DNA of 64,000 bases from Pseudooceanicola endophyticus. GTDB lineage: Bacteria > Pseudomonadota > Alphaproteobacteria > Rhodobacterales > Rhodobacteraceae. Shown here piece after piece: positions 10,167 through 18,382 of this stretch. Numbering within the stretch: the first letter of the stretch is position 1; every line of letters starts with the position of its first letter. The stretch spans positions 186,001 through 250,000 of the forward strand of contig NZ_JAHIAB010000005.1 of the NCBI RefSeq assembly GCF_018760365.1. Reading direction: 5' to 3'. Position numbers and translations under genes: made by a program. The notes beneath the pieces are model-generated. The model was not told the origin of the DNA. It did no database searches and saw only the letters and a program-made list of their open reading frames with translations.

Positions 10167-11690
10167 TCAGTCGATATCGAAGACGACGCCCTGGGCCAGC
10201 GGCAGCTCGCGCGAGTAGTTGATGGTGTTGGTCGCGCGGCGCATGTAGGCGCGCCAGGCATCCGAGCCGCTTTCGCGCCCACCGCCGGTCTCCTTCTCGC
10301 CGCCGAAGGCGCCGCCGATCTCGGCGCCCGAGGTGCCGATGTTGACATTGGCGATGCCGCAGTCGGAGCCACGGGCGGACAGGAAGGTCTCCATCTCGCG
10401 CAGGTCGGTGGTAAAGATCGAGGACGACAGGCCCCCGCCGACGGCATTGTGCAGCTCAAGCACCTCGTCGAAGTCGCTGTACTTCATCACGTAGAGGATC
10501 GGCGCGAAGGTTTCGCGCAGCACCGGGCCGGCCTGTTCCGGCATCTCGACCAGAGCGGGCTTCACGTAATAGGAGGTGTCGGGGCCGACCGTCTCGCGTG
10601 CGCCGCCATGGACGCTGCCGCCCAGGGACGCGGCCTCTTGCAACGCTGCTTGCATCCCCTCGAAGGCCGCCTTGTCGATCAGCGGACCAACCAGCGCCTG
10701 GGTTTCCAGCGGGTTGCCGACCGAGACGGAGGCATAGGCCTTCTTCAGCGCCGGCACGATCTGGTCATAGATCCCCTCGTGCACGAAGAGGCGGCGCATG
10801 GTGGTGCAGCGCTGCCCGGCGGTGCCCATGGCGCCGAAGGCGATGGCGCGCAGGGCCATGTCCAGATCCGCCGAGGGGCAGACGATGCCGGCGTTGTTGC
10901 CGCCCAGCTCAAGGATGCACTTGCCGAAGCGTGCGGCGACCTTGGGCCCGACGATGCGGCCCATGCGGGTCGATCCGGTGGCCGAGATCAGCGCGACCTT
11001 CTCGCTTTCGACCAGCGCCTCGCCCACGGCGGGGCCGCCGACCAGCACCTGGCTCAGGCCTTCGGGGGCCTCGGCGCCGAAGCGGGCAATGGCGCGCTCC
11101 AGCACGGCCTGGCAGGCCAGCGCGGTCAGCGGGGTCTTCTCGGAGGGTTTCCAGATCACCGGGTCGCCGCAGACCAGCGCCAGCGCGGCGTTCCAGCACC
11201 AGGGCGCGCAGGGGAAGTTGAAGGCGGTGATGATGCCGACCACGCCCAGCGGGTGCCAGGTTTCCATCATCCGGTGCCCGGGGCGTTCGGTGGCGATGGT
11301 CAGGCCGTAAAGCTGGCGCGACAGGCCGACGGCAAAATCGCAGATGTCGATCATCTCCTGCACTTCGCCCAGACCTTCGGAGGGCGACTTGCCCGCCTCG
11401 ATCGAGACCATGCGGCCCAGGTCTTCCTTCGACTTGCGCAGCTCTTCGGCGAACAGGCGCACCAGCTCGCCCCGGCGCGGGGCGGGCACCAGGCGCCATG
11501 TGCGGAAGGCGGCATGGGCGGTGGCGATCGCCGCCTCGGTGTCGGCGACGGAATGTTCGGCCAGTGTCGCGACGGTTTCGCCGGTGACCGGAGAGATCAC
11601 CGCCATGCCGCCCGCCACATCAAGGGCGATGGCAGAGGAACAGGCTTCCATGGTGTCGGCGGTGACGGCAGAGAGGGGTTTCCTCAGCAT
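10167..11690 (-). CDS. amaB: Aldehyde dehydrogenase, ALDH7/AmaB type (aminoadipate semialdehyde)
   Basis: This 507-residue NAD(P)-dependent dehydrogenase has the catalytic cysteine in GTAGQRCTT, the glutamate loop LELGGNNA and the C-terminal FGGEKETGGGRESGSDAWRAYMRR-type segment specific to the ALDH7 (antiquitin/AmaB) branch. AmaB oxidises L-2-aminoadipate 6-semialdehyde to 2-aminoadipate in lysine breakdown. It lies 19 bases downstream of hglS, the enzyme acting two steps later, which supports the assignment. The ATG at 11690 gives the normal family length; the longer frame upstream overlaps hglS. Confidence 0.85.
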   Translation of the reverse strand: MLRKPLSAVTADTMEACSSAIALDVAGGMAVISPVTGETVATLAEHSVADTEAAIATAHAAFRTWRLVPAPRRGELVRLFAEELRKSKEDLGRMVSIEAGKSPSEGLGEVQEMIDICDFAVGLSRQLYGLTIATERPGHRMMETWHPLGVVGIITAFNFPCAPWCWNAALALVCGDPVIWKPSEKTPLTALACQAVLERAIARFGAEAPEGLSQVLVGGPAVGEALVESEKVALISATGSTRMGRIVGPKVAARFGKCILELGGNNAGIVCPSADLDMALRAIAFGAMGTAGQRCTTMRRLFVHEGIYDQIVPALKKAYASVSVGNPLETQALVGPLIDKAAFEGMQAALQEAASLGGSVHGGARETVGPDTSYYVKPALVEMPEQAGPVLRETFAPILYVMKYSDFDEVLELHNAVGGGLSSSIFTTDLREMETFLSARGSDCGIANVNIGTSGAEIGGAFGGEKETGGGRESGSDAWRAYMRRATNTINYSRELPLAQGVVFDID

Positions 11691-11709
11691 CGGGTGTCCT
11701 TTCGGGAAG

Positions 11710-13089
11710 TCAGGCGTGGGCATGGCCAAGGGCGGCACGCGCCCGGGCCAGAGAGGCGGCTTCGGCCTCGGCGTAACGCTGGTGCAGGTCGATGACAGGG
11801 GCGCCCAGATCGGCTTCGAAACGGGCGCGGTTGGGGTTGGCGGCAAAGGCCTGGGTGGCCTCGTCGCCAAGGTTCGACTGGAAGATCCCGGCGGCGGAGA
11901 CCGGCAGGAAATCCTCGTAGGTGATCGGATCGGCGCGCAGGACCCCGGCGGCCACCAGAGCGGCGGCATCGCGGGACAGGTCGCTGGCCGAGGCGGCCTT
12001 GCCGGTGGGGCTGTAGCGGAAATAGCCCAGCCCCTCGGTGCGCAGGGTGTCGGGATCATCGGGGAAATCGGCGAAGATGGCCGAGAGCGTCTCCCGGTAG
12101 GCGGCGGCGTTGGAGCCATCGGCGGCGGGGCGCACGATCTCGCGCGTGCGGGCCAGCAGCCGGTCATAGAGCGCCTGACCCTTGGGGGTCAGCGCCAGGC
12201 CGCGCTGCTCGATCTCGCCGAAGCGGGCGGTGTGGTGGCCGGCGACGGTGGTCACCCCGTCGGTGTAGGAAACCGGCTCTTCCAGCGCCTTGAAGGAGGT
12301 CTGGCGCAACAGGATCGGCACGCGGCGGGCCGGCGGCCCCTCGATCACCGCCTTGGGGGCGATGCCCCAGTCCGGCATCAGGCGCTGCACCTCGTCGATA
12401 TCAAGGGTGCGCGGCGTCAGGTGGTTGATATGCGGCCCCTTGAAGGCCACCACATCCGCCACCAGCCGGTGCGCGGCATGGAGGCGCTGGTAAAGCGCAT
12501 GGCCGACATTGGCCTGCGGGTGCCAGCGGAAGGTTTCCAGCGCGGCGGCCACGAAGGCTTCGGCCCCGGCGGCATCCAGCCCGCCCTGCGCCTCGGCCCG
12601 GGCAATCAGCGCCAGGCAGTCGTCGGTGAAGATCCGGCGGGCCTGCAAAACCTCGGCAGCCTCGGCGCGCAGCTGCGCGTCCTCGATCAGGTCGAGCCGC
12701 AGCAGAGAGGTGAAGACGCGGAACGGATTGGCGCGCAGCGCGGCATCGTCCAGCGGGCGGAAGGCGGTGGAATGCACCGGCACCCCCGCGACCGACAGGT
12801 CGTAATAGCCGACCGGATGCATCCCCATCACGGCAAAGAGGCGGCGCATCGTCGCCAGCTCCTGCGCGGTGCCGAGGCGGATCGCGCCATGGCGTTCCTC
12901 GCTGATGCGCTCCAGCTCTCCCAGGTCCCGTAGCCGGGCGGTGGCGGCGGGATCGGCGGCCAGCATCACGTCGTTGACCGCCTGCACCAGCTCCAGCAGG
13001 GTGCCGTAGGCGGGCACCTCGTCGCGGTACATCGCCGACATGGCGCGCGAGAACAGCGTGCGGATCGCATTCGGATCAAGGTGGGACAT
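11710..13089 (-). CDS. hglS: 2-Oxoadipate dioxygenase/decarboxylase (HglS, DUF1338)
   Basis: This 459-residue protein matches the DUF1338/YdcJ family, whose Pseudomonas member HglS converts 2-oxoadipate to D-2-hydroxyglutarate with non-haem iron. The iron-ligand histidine and the substrate arginine are spaced as in HglS, in SEERHGAIRLG (H67, R71). A second histidine-bearing segment is FKGPHINHLTPRTLDID. It heads a two-gene operon with amaB and is divergent from a LysR regulator. Its product would need a D-2-hydroxyglutarate dehydrogenase; a candidate is encoded at 45.2-46.6 kb. Confidence 0.88.
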   Translation of the reverse strand: MSHLDPNAIRTLFSRAMSAMYRDEVPAYGTLLELVQAVNDVMLAADPAATARLRDLGELERISEERHGAIRLGTAQELATMRRLFAVMGMHPVGYYDLSVAGVPVHSTAFRPLDDAALRANPFRVFTSLLRLDLIEDAQLRAEAAEVLQARRIFTDDCLALIARAEAQGGLDAAGAEAFVAAALETFRWHPQANVGHALYQRLHAAHRLVADVVAFKGPHINHLTPRTLDIDEVQRLMPDWGIAPKAVIEGPPARRVPILLRQTSFKALEEPVSYTDGVTTVAGHHTARFGEIEQRGLALTPKGQALYDRLLARTREIVRPAADGSNAAAYRETLSAIFADFPDDPDTLRTEGLGYFRYSPTGKAASASDLSRDAAALVAAGVLRADPITYEDFLPVSAAGIFQSNLGDEATQAFAANPNRARFEADLGAPVIDLHQRYAEAEAASLARARAALGHAHA

Positions 13090-13233
13090 CGGAACCTCCT
13101 CGGGGGTATTCTGACGGCAACCCTAGCCCCCTGCCCCGGGCTTGCCCAACGATGGTTCGGACTGACCCCATTCCGGTTTCGCATGGATCCTGCTAAGATC
13201 GATGCGCCCAACACATGCCTGTCCGGAGCCGCG

Positions 13234-14136
13234 ATGACCCTGCAACGCCGACACCTGCCCGACATGCGGCTGCTTCAGACCTTCGAGGCCGCCGCCCGGC
13301 ACGGCAATTTCACCCGCGCCGGAGAGGAGCTGGCGCTGACCCAGAGCGCGGTCAGCCGCCAGGTGCGCGAGCTGGAGGACCAGATCGGCAAGCCGCTGTT
13401 CGAACGGGTGCGCGCCCGCGTCGTGCTGACCCGCGCCGCCGAGGCGCTGCTGCCCGAGGTCCAGCGCCTGATGCGCATGGCCGAGACGACGATGCGCCAT
13501 GCCAGCGCCGGTGCGCAAAGCGAAGGGGTGCTGGCGGTGAACGCCATCCCGACCTTTGCCGAACGCTGGCTGATGCCGCGCCTGCCGGCCTTCCAGGCCC
13601 GCGATCCGGGCCTGCGCTTCGACATCTCGACCCGGCCCGGGGTCTTCGACTTTGCCGAAACGCAATGCGACATCGCGATCCATTACGGCCAGCCGATCTG
13701 GCCCGGCGCGCAATGCACCTACCTGTGTTCCGAGATCGTCGTGCCGGTGGCGGGCGGCGCGCTGCGCGGGCGTGCCATGGATGCCGCACGGCTGGCCGAG
13801 GCCCCGAAGCTGCACCTAAGCGCCCGACCAACCCTCTGGCCGGACTGGTTCGCCCGGCTCGGTCAGCCCCTGCCCGAGGGGCGCGCGGGCCATTGGGTCG
13901 ATCAGTTCTCGCTTGCGATCGAGGCGGTGAAGGGCGGCATGGGCTATGCGCTGCTGCCGCTCTACCTGATCGAGGGAGAGATCGCCTCGGGCGCGTTGGA
14001 GGTGGTGATGGATGTGCCACATTCCACCGACATGGCCTATTACCTCGCGATCCCCGAGGGGCGCGAGGACAAGGTGGCGGGGTTCCGGGACTGGCTGATC
14101 TCTCAGGTGTCGTTCCGGCCCCGGGCGGCGGGCTGA
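13234..14136 (+). CDS. LysR-family regulator, probably of the lysine catabolic operon
   Basis: This 300-residue protein has an N-terminal winged helix (LLQTFEAAARHGNFTRAGEELALTQSAVSRQVRELE) and a periplasmic-binding-like effector domain of the GcvA/AmpR style (FAERWLMPRLPAFQARDPGLRFDIST). The ATG at 13234 follows CCGGAG and places the helix-turn-helix at the usual distance; a longer frame from 13081 overlaps hglS. Divergent orientation across a 144-base gap suggests that it controls hglS-amaB. The effector, perhaps lysine or 2-oxoadipate, is inferred. Confidence 0.82.
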   Translation: MTLQRRHLPDMRLLQTFEAAARHGNFTRAGEELALTQSAVSRQVRELEDQIGKPLFERVRARVVLTRAAEALLPEVQRLMRMAETTMRHASAGAQSEGVLAVNAIPTFAERWLMPRLPAFQARDPGLRFDISTRPGVFDFAETQCDIAIHYGQPIWPGAQCTYLCSEIVVPVAGGALRGRAMDAARLAEAPKLHLSARPTLWPDWFARLGQPLPEGRAGHWVDQFSLAIEAVKGGMGYALLPLYLIEGEIASGALEVVMDVPHSTDMAYYLAIPEGREDKVAGFRDWLISQVSFRPRAAG

Positions 14137-14162
14137 GGGAGGGGCCCGAAGGCCCCCGCCTC
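14135..14162. terminator. Convergent hairpin between lysR and the sulfide operon
   Basis: GGGGCC (14141-14146), loop CGAA, GGCCCC (14151-14156), extended by partly paired flanks, fills the 24-base gap between two converging genes. The CGAA tetraloop makes it stable. No T run follows on either strand. Confidence 0.6.
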
Positions 14163-15840
14163 ATTCGGCAGCGGGGGGCAGGCTTTCGGGCCTGGCCATC
14201 CATTCCCTCCCGCGCAGCATGGCCTGCCAGTAGATCGGCGGCAGCAGCTTCTCCTTCAGCAGCCAGGCGGCGCGGGTCGGACGGGTGCCATCGACCAGCC
14301 ATTTCGGGAAGGAGGGTTTCAGCACCCCGCCATAGCCGAATTCCGCCAGCACGATCTTGCCGCGCTCGACCGTCAGCGGACAGGAGCCGTAGCCGTCATA
14401 TTGCGCCACGGCACCCCGCCCGGCGATATCGGCCAGCAGGTTTTCCGCCACCGTGGGCGCCTGCTTGCGCGCCGCCGCCGCCGTCTTGGCATTGGGGGCA
14501 TTCATCACGTCGCCGAGGCTCCAGATATTGTCGAACTGCCTGTGGCGCAGGGTGGCCTGATCCACATCGACCCAGCCCGCCGCATCCGCCAGCGGCGAGA
14601 CGCGGATGAAATCCGGCGCGCTCTGCGGCGGTACGACATGGATCATGTCGAAGTCGGTGGTCAGGGTGTGCACCTCCTCGTTGGGGGGGCTGACGCGGAA
14701 GGTCGCCTTACGCGCCGGCCCGTCGATGGCGGTCAGCGTATGGAAGAAGTTCAGCGTGGCGTCGTATCTTTCCACGTATTCCATCAGCGCCGGCACGTAG
14801 TCCTTCACCCCGAAGAGCACGCCGCCCGCGTTCATGAACTGGATGTCGATATCCTTCAGCACGCCGCGCCGCAGCCAGGCATCGCCCGAGAGATACATCG
14901 CCTTCTGCGGCGCCCCGGCGCATTTGATGGGCATCGGCGGCTGGGTGAACACCGCCCGCCCCCCACGCATCCCCGAGACCAGCTGCCAGGTATAGGGCGC
15001 AAGGTCGTAGCGGTAGTTCGAGGTCACGCCGTTGCGGCCCAGCGTCTCTTCCAGCCCCTCGATTGCCGACCAGTCCAGCTTCAGCCCCGGCGCCACCACG
15101 AGGCGACCGTATTTCACCACCCGGCAGCCGTCCAGGATGATGGCGTTGTTCTGCGGCTCGAAGGCCGCGACGGCGGCCTTGATCCAGGTGACGCCGCGCG
15201 GGATCAGGCTGCCCATGGTCTTGGCGGTCTGGCGGGCCTCGAAGATGCCGCCGCCGACCATGGTCCAGCCGGGCTGGTAATAGTGGATGTCGGCCGGGTC
15301 GATCAGCGCGATCTCCAGATCGGGCGCGCGCGCCTTCAGGCTGGCCGCGACGGCGATGCCCCCCGCCCCGGCGCCGACGATCACCACCGCGTAATGGGCA
15401 TCGCCCGTATCCGTGGGGGTCTTGCCGCCATTGGCGATGCGGCGGACCACGCCGCTCATGTCGTAGCCGGCGGCGCGGGCTTTCGAGAGGATCTCGGGCA
15501 AGGGGCGGCGCCCGGCCTGGGAGAGGGACCACAGGGTCGTCGAACGCGTGCCGGTGCGGCAATAGGCGAAGACCGGCTTCGGCAGACGCTCAAGGGCGGC
15601 GCCGAAATCCTGCGCGGTCTGATCGCTGACCAGCCCCGGTGTCACCGGCAGATAGAGGAATTCCAGCCCGGCGGCCTCGGCCTCCCGGGCGATTTCCTCG
15701 TGGGTGGGCTGATCCGCCCCTTCCGCATCGGGCCGGTTGCAGATGATGGCCCGGACCCCGTCCTGCGCCAGAACGCGCACGTCCTCGCCACGGATCTGCG
15801 GCCCCACGCTCAGGCCGCTCTCGATGTCATGTCTTTCCAT
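14161..15840 (-). CDS. DUF442 phosphatase-like domain fused to sulfide:quinone oxidoreductase-like flavoprotein
   Basis: Residues 1 to about 110 form a DUF442 (BLH) domain with a cysteine phosphatase-like loop, FAYCRTGTRSTTLW. From about residue 148 a flavoprotein domain follows (VVIVGAGAGGIAVAASL, then DPADIHYYQPGWTMVGGG), matching the SQRDL-type sulfide:quinone oxidoreductases that pass sulfide electrons to the membrane quinone pool. The conserved cysteines in ILDGC and MPIKCAGAPQKAMYL are placed like redox cysteines of that family. The gene follows a persulfide dioxygenase by 76 bases in one operon. The 559-residue length agrees with other such fusions. Confidence 0.85.
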   Translation of the reverse strand: MERHDIESGLSVGPQIRGEDVRVLAQDGVRAIICNRPDAEGADQPTHEEIAREAEAAGLEFLYLPVTPGLVSDQTAQDFGAALERLPKPVFAYCRTGTRSTTLWSLSQAGRRPLPEILSKARAAGYDMSGVVRRIANGGKTPTDTGDAHYAVVIVGAGAGGIAVAASLKARAPDLEIALIDPADIHYYQPGWTMVGGGIFEARQTAKTMGSLIPRGVTWIKAAVAAFEPQNNAIILDGCRVVKYGRLVVAPGLKLDWSAIEGLEETLGRNGVTSNYRYDLAPYTWQLVSGMRGGRAVFTQPPMPIKCAGAPQKAMYLSGDAWLRRGVLKDIDIQFMNAGGVLFGVKDYVPALMEYVERYDATLNFFHTLTAIDGPARKATFRVSPPNEEVHTLTTDFDMIHVVPPQSAPDFIRVSPLADAAGWVDVDQATLRHRQFDNIWSLGDVMNAPNAKTAAAARKQAPTVAENLLADIAGRGAVAQYDGYGSCPLTVERGKIVLAEFGYGGVLKPSFPKWLVDGTRPTRAAWLLKEKLLPPIYWQAMLRGREWMARPESLPPAAE

Positions 15841-15916
15841 GATGTTTCCTCCCTCAGGCAGAAAGAAAAGGTCGGGCGGGTCCGCAAGGGGCCCGCCCGG
15901 GGCGGTTCAGGATCGC

Positions 15917-16792
15917 TCAGAGGCCGTTTACCGGCACTTTCAGATAGCGTTTCCCATCGGCTTCGGCGGGGGGCAGCTCTCCGCCGCGCATGTTCACCTG
16001 AAGCGAGGGGATGATCAGCTTCGGCATGTCGAGCGTCCCGTCCCGCTCGGTGCGGAACTTGACGAAGTCTTCCTTGCTCTTGCCTTCGCCGACATGGATG
16101 TTGTGGGCCTTTTCCTCGGCCACGGTGGTTTCCCAGCGGATCTCGCGGCCATTGGGGCCGTAGTCGTGGCACATGAACAGCCGCGTGTCGTCGGGCAGCG
16201 CCAACACCTTCTGGATCGAGTCATACAGCACCGCCGCATCGCCGCCGGGGAAATCCGCGCGGGCCGATCCGCCATCGGGCATGAACAGCGTGTCGCCGAC
16301 GAAGGCCGCATCGCCAATGACATGGGTCATGCAGGCGGGGGTGTGCCCCGGCGTGTGAATCGCCCGCGCCCGCAGCCCGCCGATGGTATAGGTATCGCCA
16401 TCCTCGAACAGCCGGTCGAACTGGCTGCCATCGCGCTGGAACTCGGTCCCCTCGTTGAAGACCTTGCCGAAAGTGTCCTGCACCACGGTGATCTTCGCAC
16501 CGATGCCCAGCTTGCCGCCCAGCTTCTTCTGGATGTAGGGCGCGGCAGAGAGGTGATCGGCATGGACATGGGTCTCGATCAGCCATTCCAGCTTCAGCCC
16601 GTTGTCGCGGACATGGGCGATCATCCGGTCGGCGTGATCATAGGTGATCCGCCCGGCGGCGTAATCGATATCCATGACGGAATCGATGATCGCGCAGGCG
16701 TCCGAGTCCGGGTCCTTCACGACATAGGAAATGGTGTTCGTGGCCTCATCGAAGAAGCCGGTGACGATCGGGGTCTGGGACTGAGCGTGCAT
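15917..16792 (-). CDS. blh: Persulfide dioxygenase-like metallo-beta-lactamase-fold protein (Blh/ETHE1 type)
   Basis: This 291-residue protein has the metal motif THVHADH (H75, H77, D79, H80), a further ligand in HTPGHTPACMTH and the segment VGDTLFMPDGG, which mark the Blh/ETHE1 branch. These enzymes oxidise glutathione persulfide to sulfite. It precedes the SQR fusion, which would produce persulfide from sulfide, so the pair forms a two-step sulfide detoxification route in the cytoplasm and at the membrane. AGGAGG stands before the ATG. No BigR/SqrR-type repressor gene is nearby in the window. Confidence 0.85.
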   Translation of the reverse strand: MHAQSQTPIVTGFFDEATNTISYVVKDPDSDACAIIDSVMDIDYAAGRITYDHADRMIAHVRDNGLKLEWLIETHVHADHLSAAPYIQKKLGGKLGIGAKITVVQDTFGKVFNEGTEFQRDGSQFDRLFEDGDTYTIGGLRARAIHTPGHTPACMTHVIGDAAFVGDTLFMPDGGSARADFPGGDAAVLYDSIQKVLALPDDTRLFMCHDYGPNGREIRWETTVAEEKAHNIHVGEGKSKEDFVKFRTERDGTLDMPKLIIPSLQVNMRGGELPPAEADGKRYLKVPVNGL

Positions 16793-16851
16793 GTCGCGTC
16801 CTCCTGAAAACGTGTCCGGAGGTGTTCTGGCACGAGTCGCCCCGCCGCGAC

Positions 16852-16866
16852 GGTGACTAGGTCACC
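16852..16866. repeat. 15-base palindrome at the Fic 3' end upstream of blh
   Basis: GGTGAC-TAG-GTCACC is a perfect inverted repeat that covers the Fic stop and lies about 60 bases upstream of the blh start. A near twin, GGTGAC-A-GTCACC, lies at 10144-10156. It could be an operator for the sulfide operon; chance is also possible. Confidence 0.35.
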
Positions 16867-17977
16867 CAGGGGCGGGATTTGCCTCGTCCTGCAGAAAATA
16901 GCGGGTCGAACGCCCCCCGGCCTCGCTTCGGCGCAGCACGCCGCGGCGTTCCAGATCGGCCAGGTCCCGGGTCGCCGTCGCCGCCGAAACCCCGGCGATC
17001 CGCCCGTAGGGGCCGGCGCTCAGTCCCTGCGCCAGCCGCTCCTCGCCTTCCGCGAAAAGCCGGCGCAACACCCGGTCCGCGCGCACCGGCAGATCCGCAT
17101 GGCGGCTGAAGAAAGCATTGCGGCGCACCAGGAATCGCGCCTCTGCCTCGGCCAGAGAGACTCCGGCCAGGATCCGTTCCAGCAGCCAGCAGACGAAGGG
17201 CGTGGCATCCAGCCGGTCGCCGACGATCCGCCGCCCGGCCTGGAGGGCCGCGTAATAGCCCCGCTTGTCGGCCTCGATCTGGCGCGACAGCGAGAACGGC
17301 AGGGCCCCCTCCCCTGCCCCGGCCCCGCTGCGGGCAAAGACATGCTCGATGATCGCCCGCCCGATCCGGCCATTGCCGTCCGAGAAGGGATGGATGGATT
17401 CGAACCACAGATGCGCCAGCGCGGCCCGGATCGGAGCCGGATGGCGATCCTGGGCCAGCCAGTCCAGGAACCGCGTCATTTCCTGTGCCACGCGGATCGG
17501 CGGCGGCGCGACATAGAGGACATCCTCTCGCCGGCCCGTGGCGCCGCGGACGATCTCCATCGGGAAGGTGCGCCAGCGGCCCCGATCCTCGACCTCGATG
17601 CCGTGAAACAGCAGGTCATGCCAGCGCAGCAGCAGGGCCCCGTCCAGCGGCGCCGCCCCGGCACGCGCCTCCAGCATCAGCTCGGCAATGGCATCGGTGC
17701 GCCTGAGCAGCGGCCGCTCCGCCCCCCGGTAGGCCAGCGAGGCGACGACCGAGGCCTCGATCTGGTCGGCGGGCAGGCTGGCCCCCTCGATGGCGAAAGA
17801 CGCCATGGCTTCTCCGGTGACGGCGCGCAAAAAGGCCTCCTGGCGTTCTTCGGCCGAGAGCGCGGCCTGCAGGCCGCCAATGGCCCCGAGGCGCGCGGAA
17901 ACCCGGGCCAGAAGATCCTCCGTCGCCAGGGGATCGTGGGTAAAGCGGGGCCAGGCGGGACTGTTCCAGATCTGCAT
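16862..17977 (-). CDS. Fic-family protein (AMPylator type) with N-terminal inhibitory motif
   Basis: This 371-residue protein begins like DUF4172 Fic proteins (MQIWNSPAWPRFTHD). It carries an inhibitory motif of class II type, SFAIEG at residues 60-65, matching (S/T)xxxE(G/N), and the catalytic loop HPFSDGNGRIGR at 196-207. A winged-helix segment (VSAATATRDLADLERRGVL) lies at the C-terminus. The family transfers AMP to target hydroxyl groups, held off by the glutamate of the inhibitory helix. The start at 17977 gives the family's normal N-terminus; 18016 is an in-frame alternative. It is monocistronic and divergent from repA. The target is unknown. Confidence 0.87.
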   Translation of the reverse strand: MQIWNSPAWPRFTHDPLATEDLLARVSARLGAIGGLQAALSAEERQEAFLRAVTGEAMASFAIEGASLPADQIEASVVASLAYRGAERPLLRRTDAIAELMLEARAGAAPLDGALLLRWHDLLFHGIEVEDRGRWRTFPMEIVRGATGRREDVLYVAPPPIRVAQEMTRFLDWLAQDRHPAPIRAALAHLWFESIHPFSDGNGRIGRAIIEHVFARSGAGAGEGALPFSLSRQIEADKRGYYAALQAGRRIVGDRLDATPFVCWLLERILAGVSLAEAEARFLVRRNAFFSRHADLPVRADRVLRRLFAEGEERLAQGLSAGPYGRIAGVSAATATRDLADLERRGVLRRSEAGGRSTRYFLQDEANPAPG

Positions 17978-18382
17978 GAGGCGATTGATCTCCCCAATCC
18001 CCTCAAAAATCAACATCTGATGATGGGATTGGGGCCGCTATTTCCCTCAACCGGGATTCGAATCCGGCGCTGCACCGGCAAGAGGCCCTGGCCCCCTCGG
18101 ACCGCCCGTCGTGGCCACGAAGCCACAGCGGCGGGGATGGCCCCGGATGTTCCAACCCCAAGAGATTTCGTCACCGATCAGATGAAAATGCCTTTAGCCA
18201 TTGAATTCAAAACGCTTTTTCATTTGCCGAAAGCCCCTCTCAGGCGCGACGTCAACGCCTTTTTTGCCAAGATCATGGCAGAGACAACTTTGAACCTTCC
18301 TGCTGCCGTCACGCATTTTTTGTGGTCTGAGGGGAAAAACGTGTTACACAAGCCAAAAGATAATTCATCGAGGGCAGTATTC
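17978..18382 (+). promoter_or_regulatory. Gene-free region upstream of repA
   Basis: This 405-base stretch between Fic and repA holds no convincing gene. Its right half (about 18170-18380) is clearly more AT-rich than its surroundings and contains a perfect palindrome TTGAATTCAA (18201-18210). The left half has a 12-base palindrome GGATTCGAATCC near 18055. It should contain the repA promoter and perhaps sites for RepA/RepB autoregulation, but no single promoter stands out. Confidence 0.5.

Noticed and set aside
18048-18068. tRNA T-arm-like sequence around GGATTCGAATCC
   Set aside because: The flanks do not pair as a T stem and no acceptor or anticodon arm is present; treated as a short palindrome.
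16853-18382. Upstream extension of the repA frame, giving a 906-residue protein
   Set aside because: The extension is the shadow of the Fic gene on the other strand; the RepA family begins at 18383.
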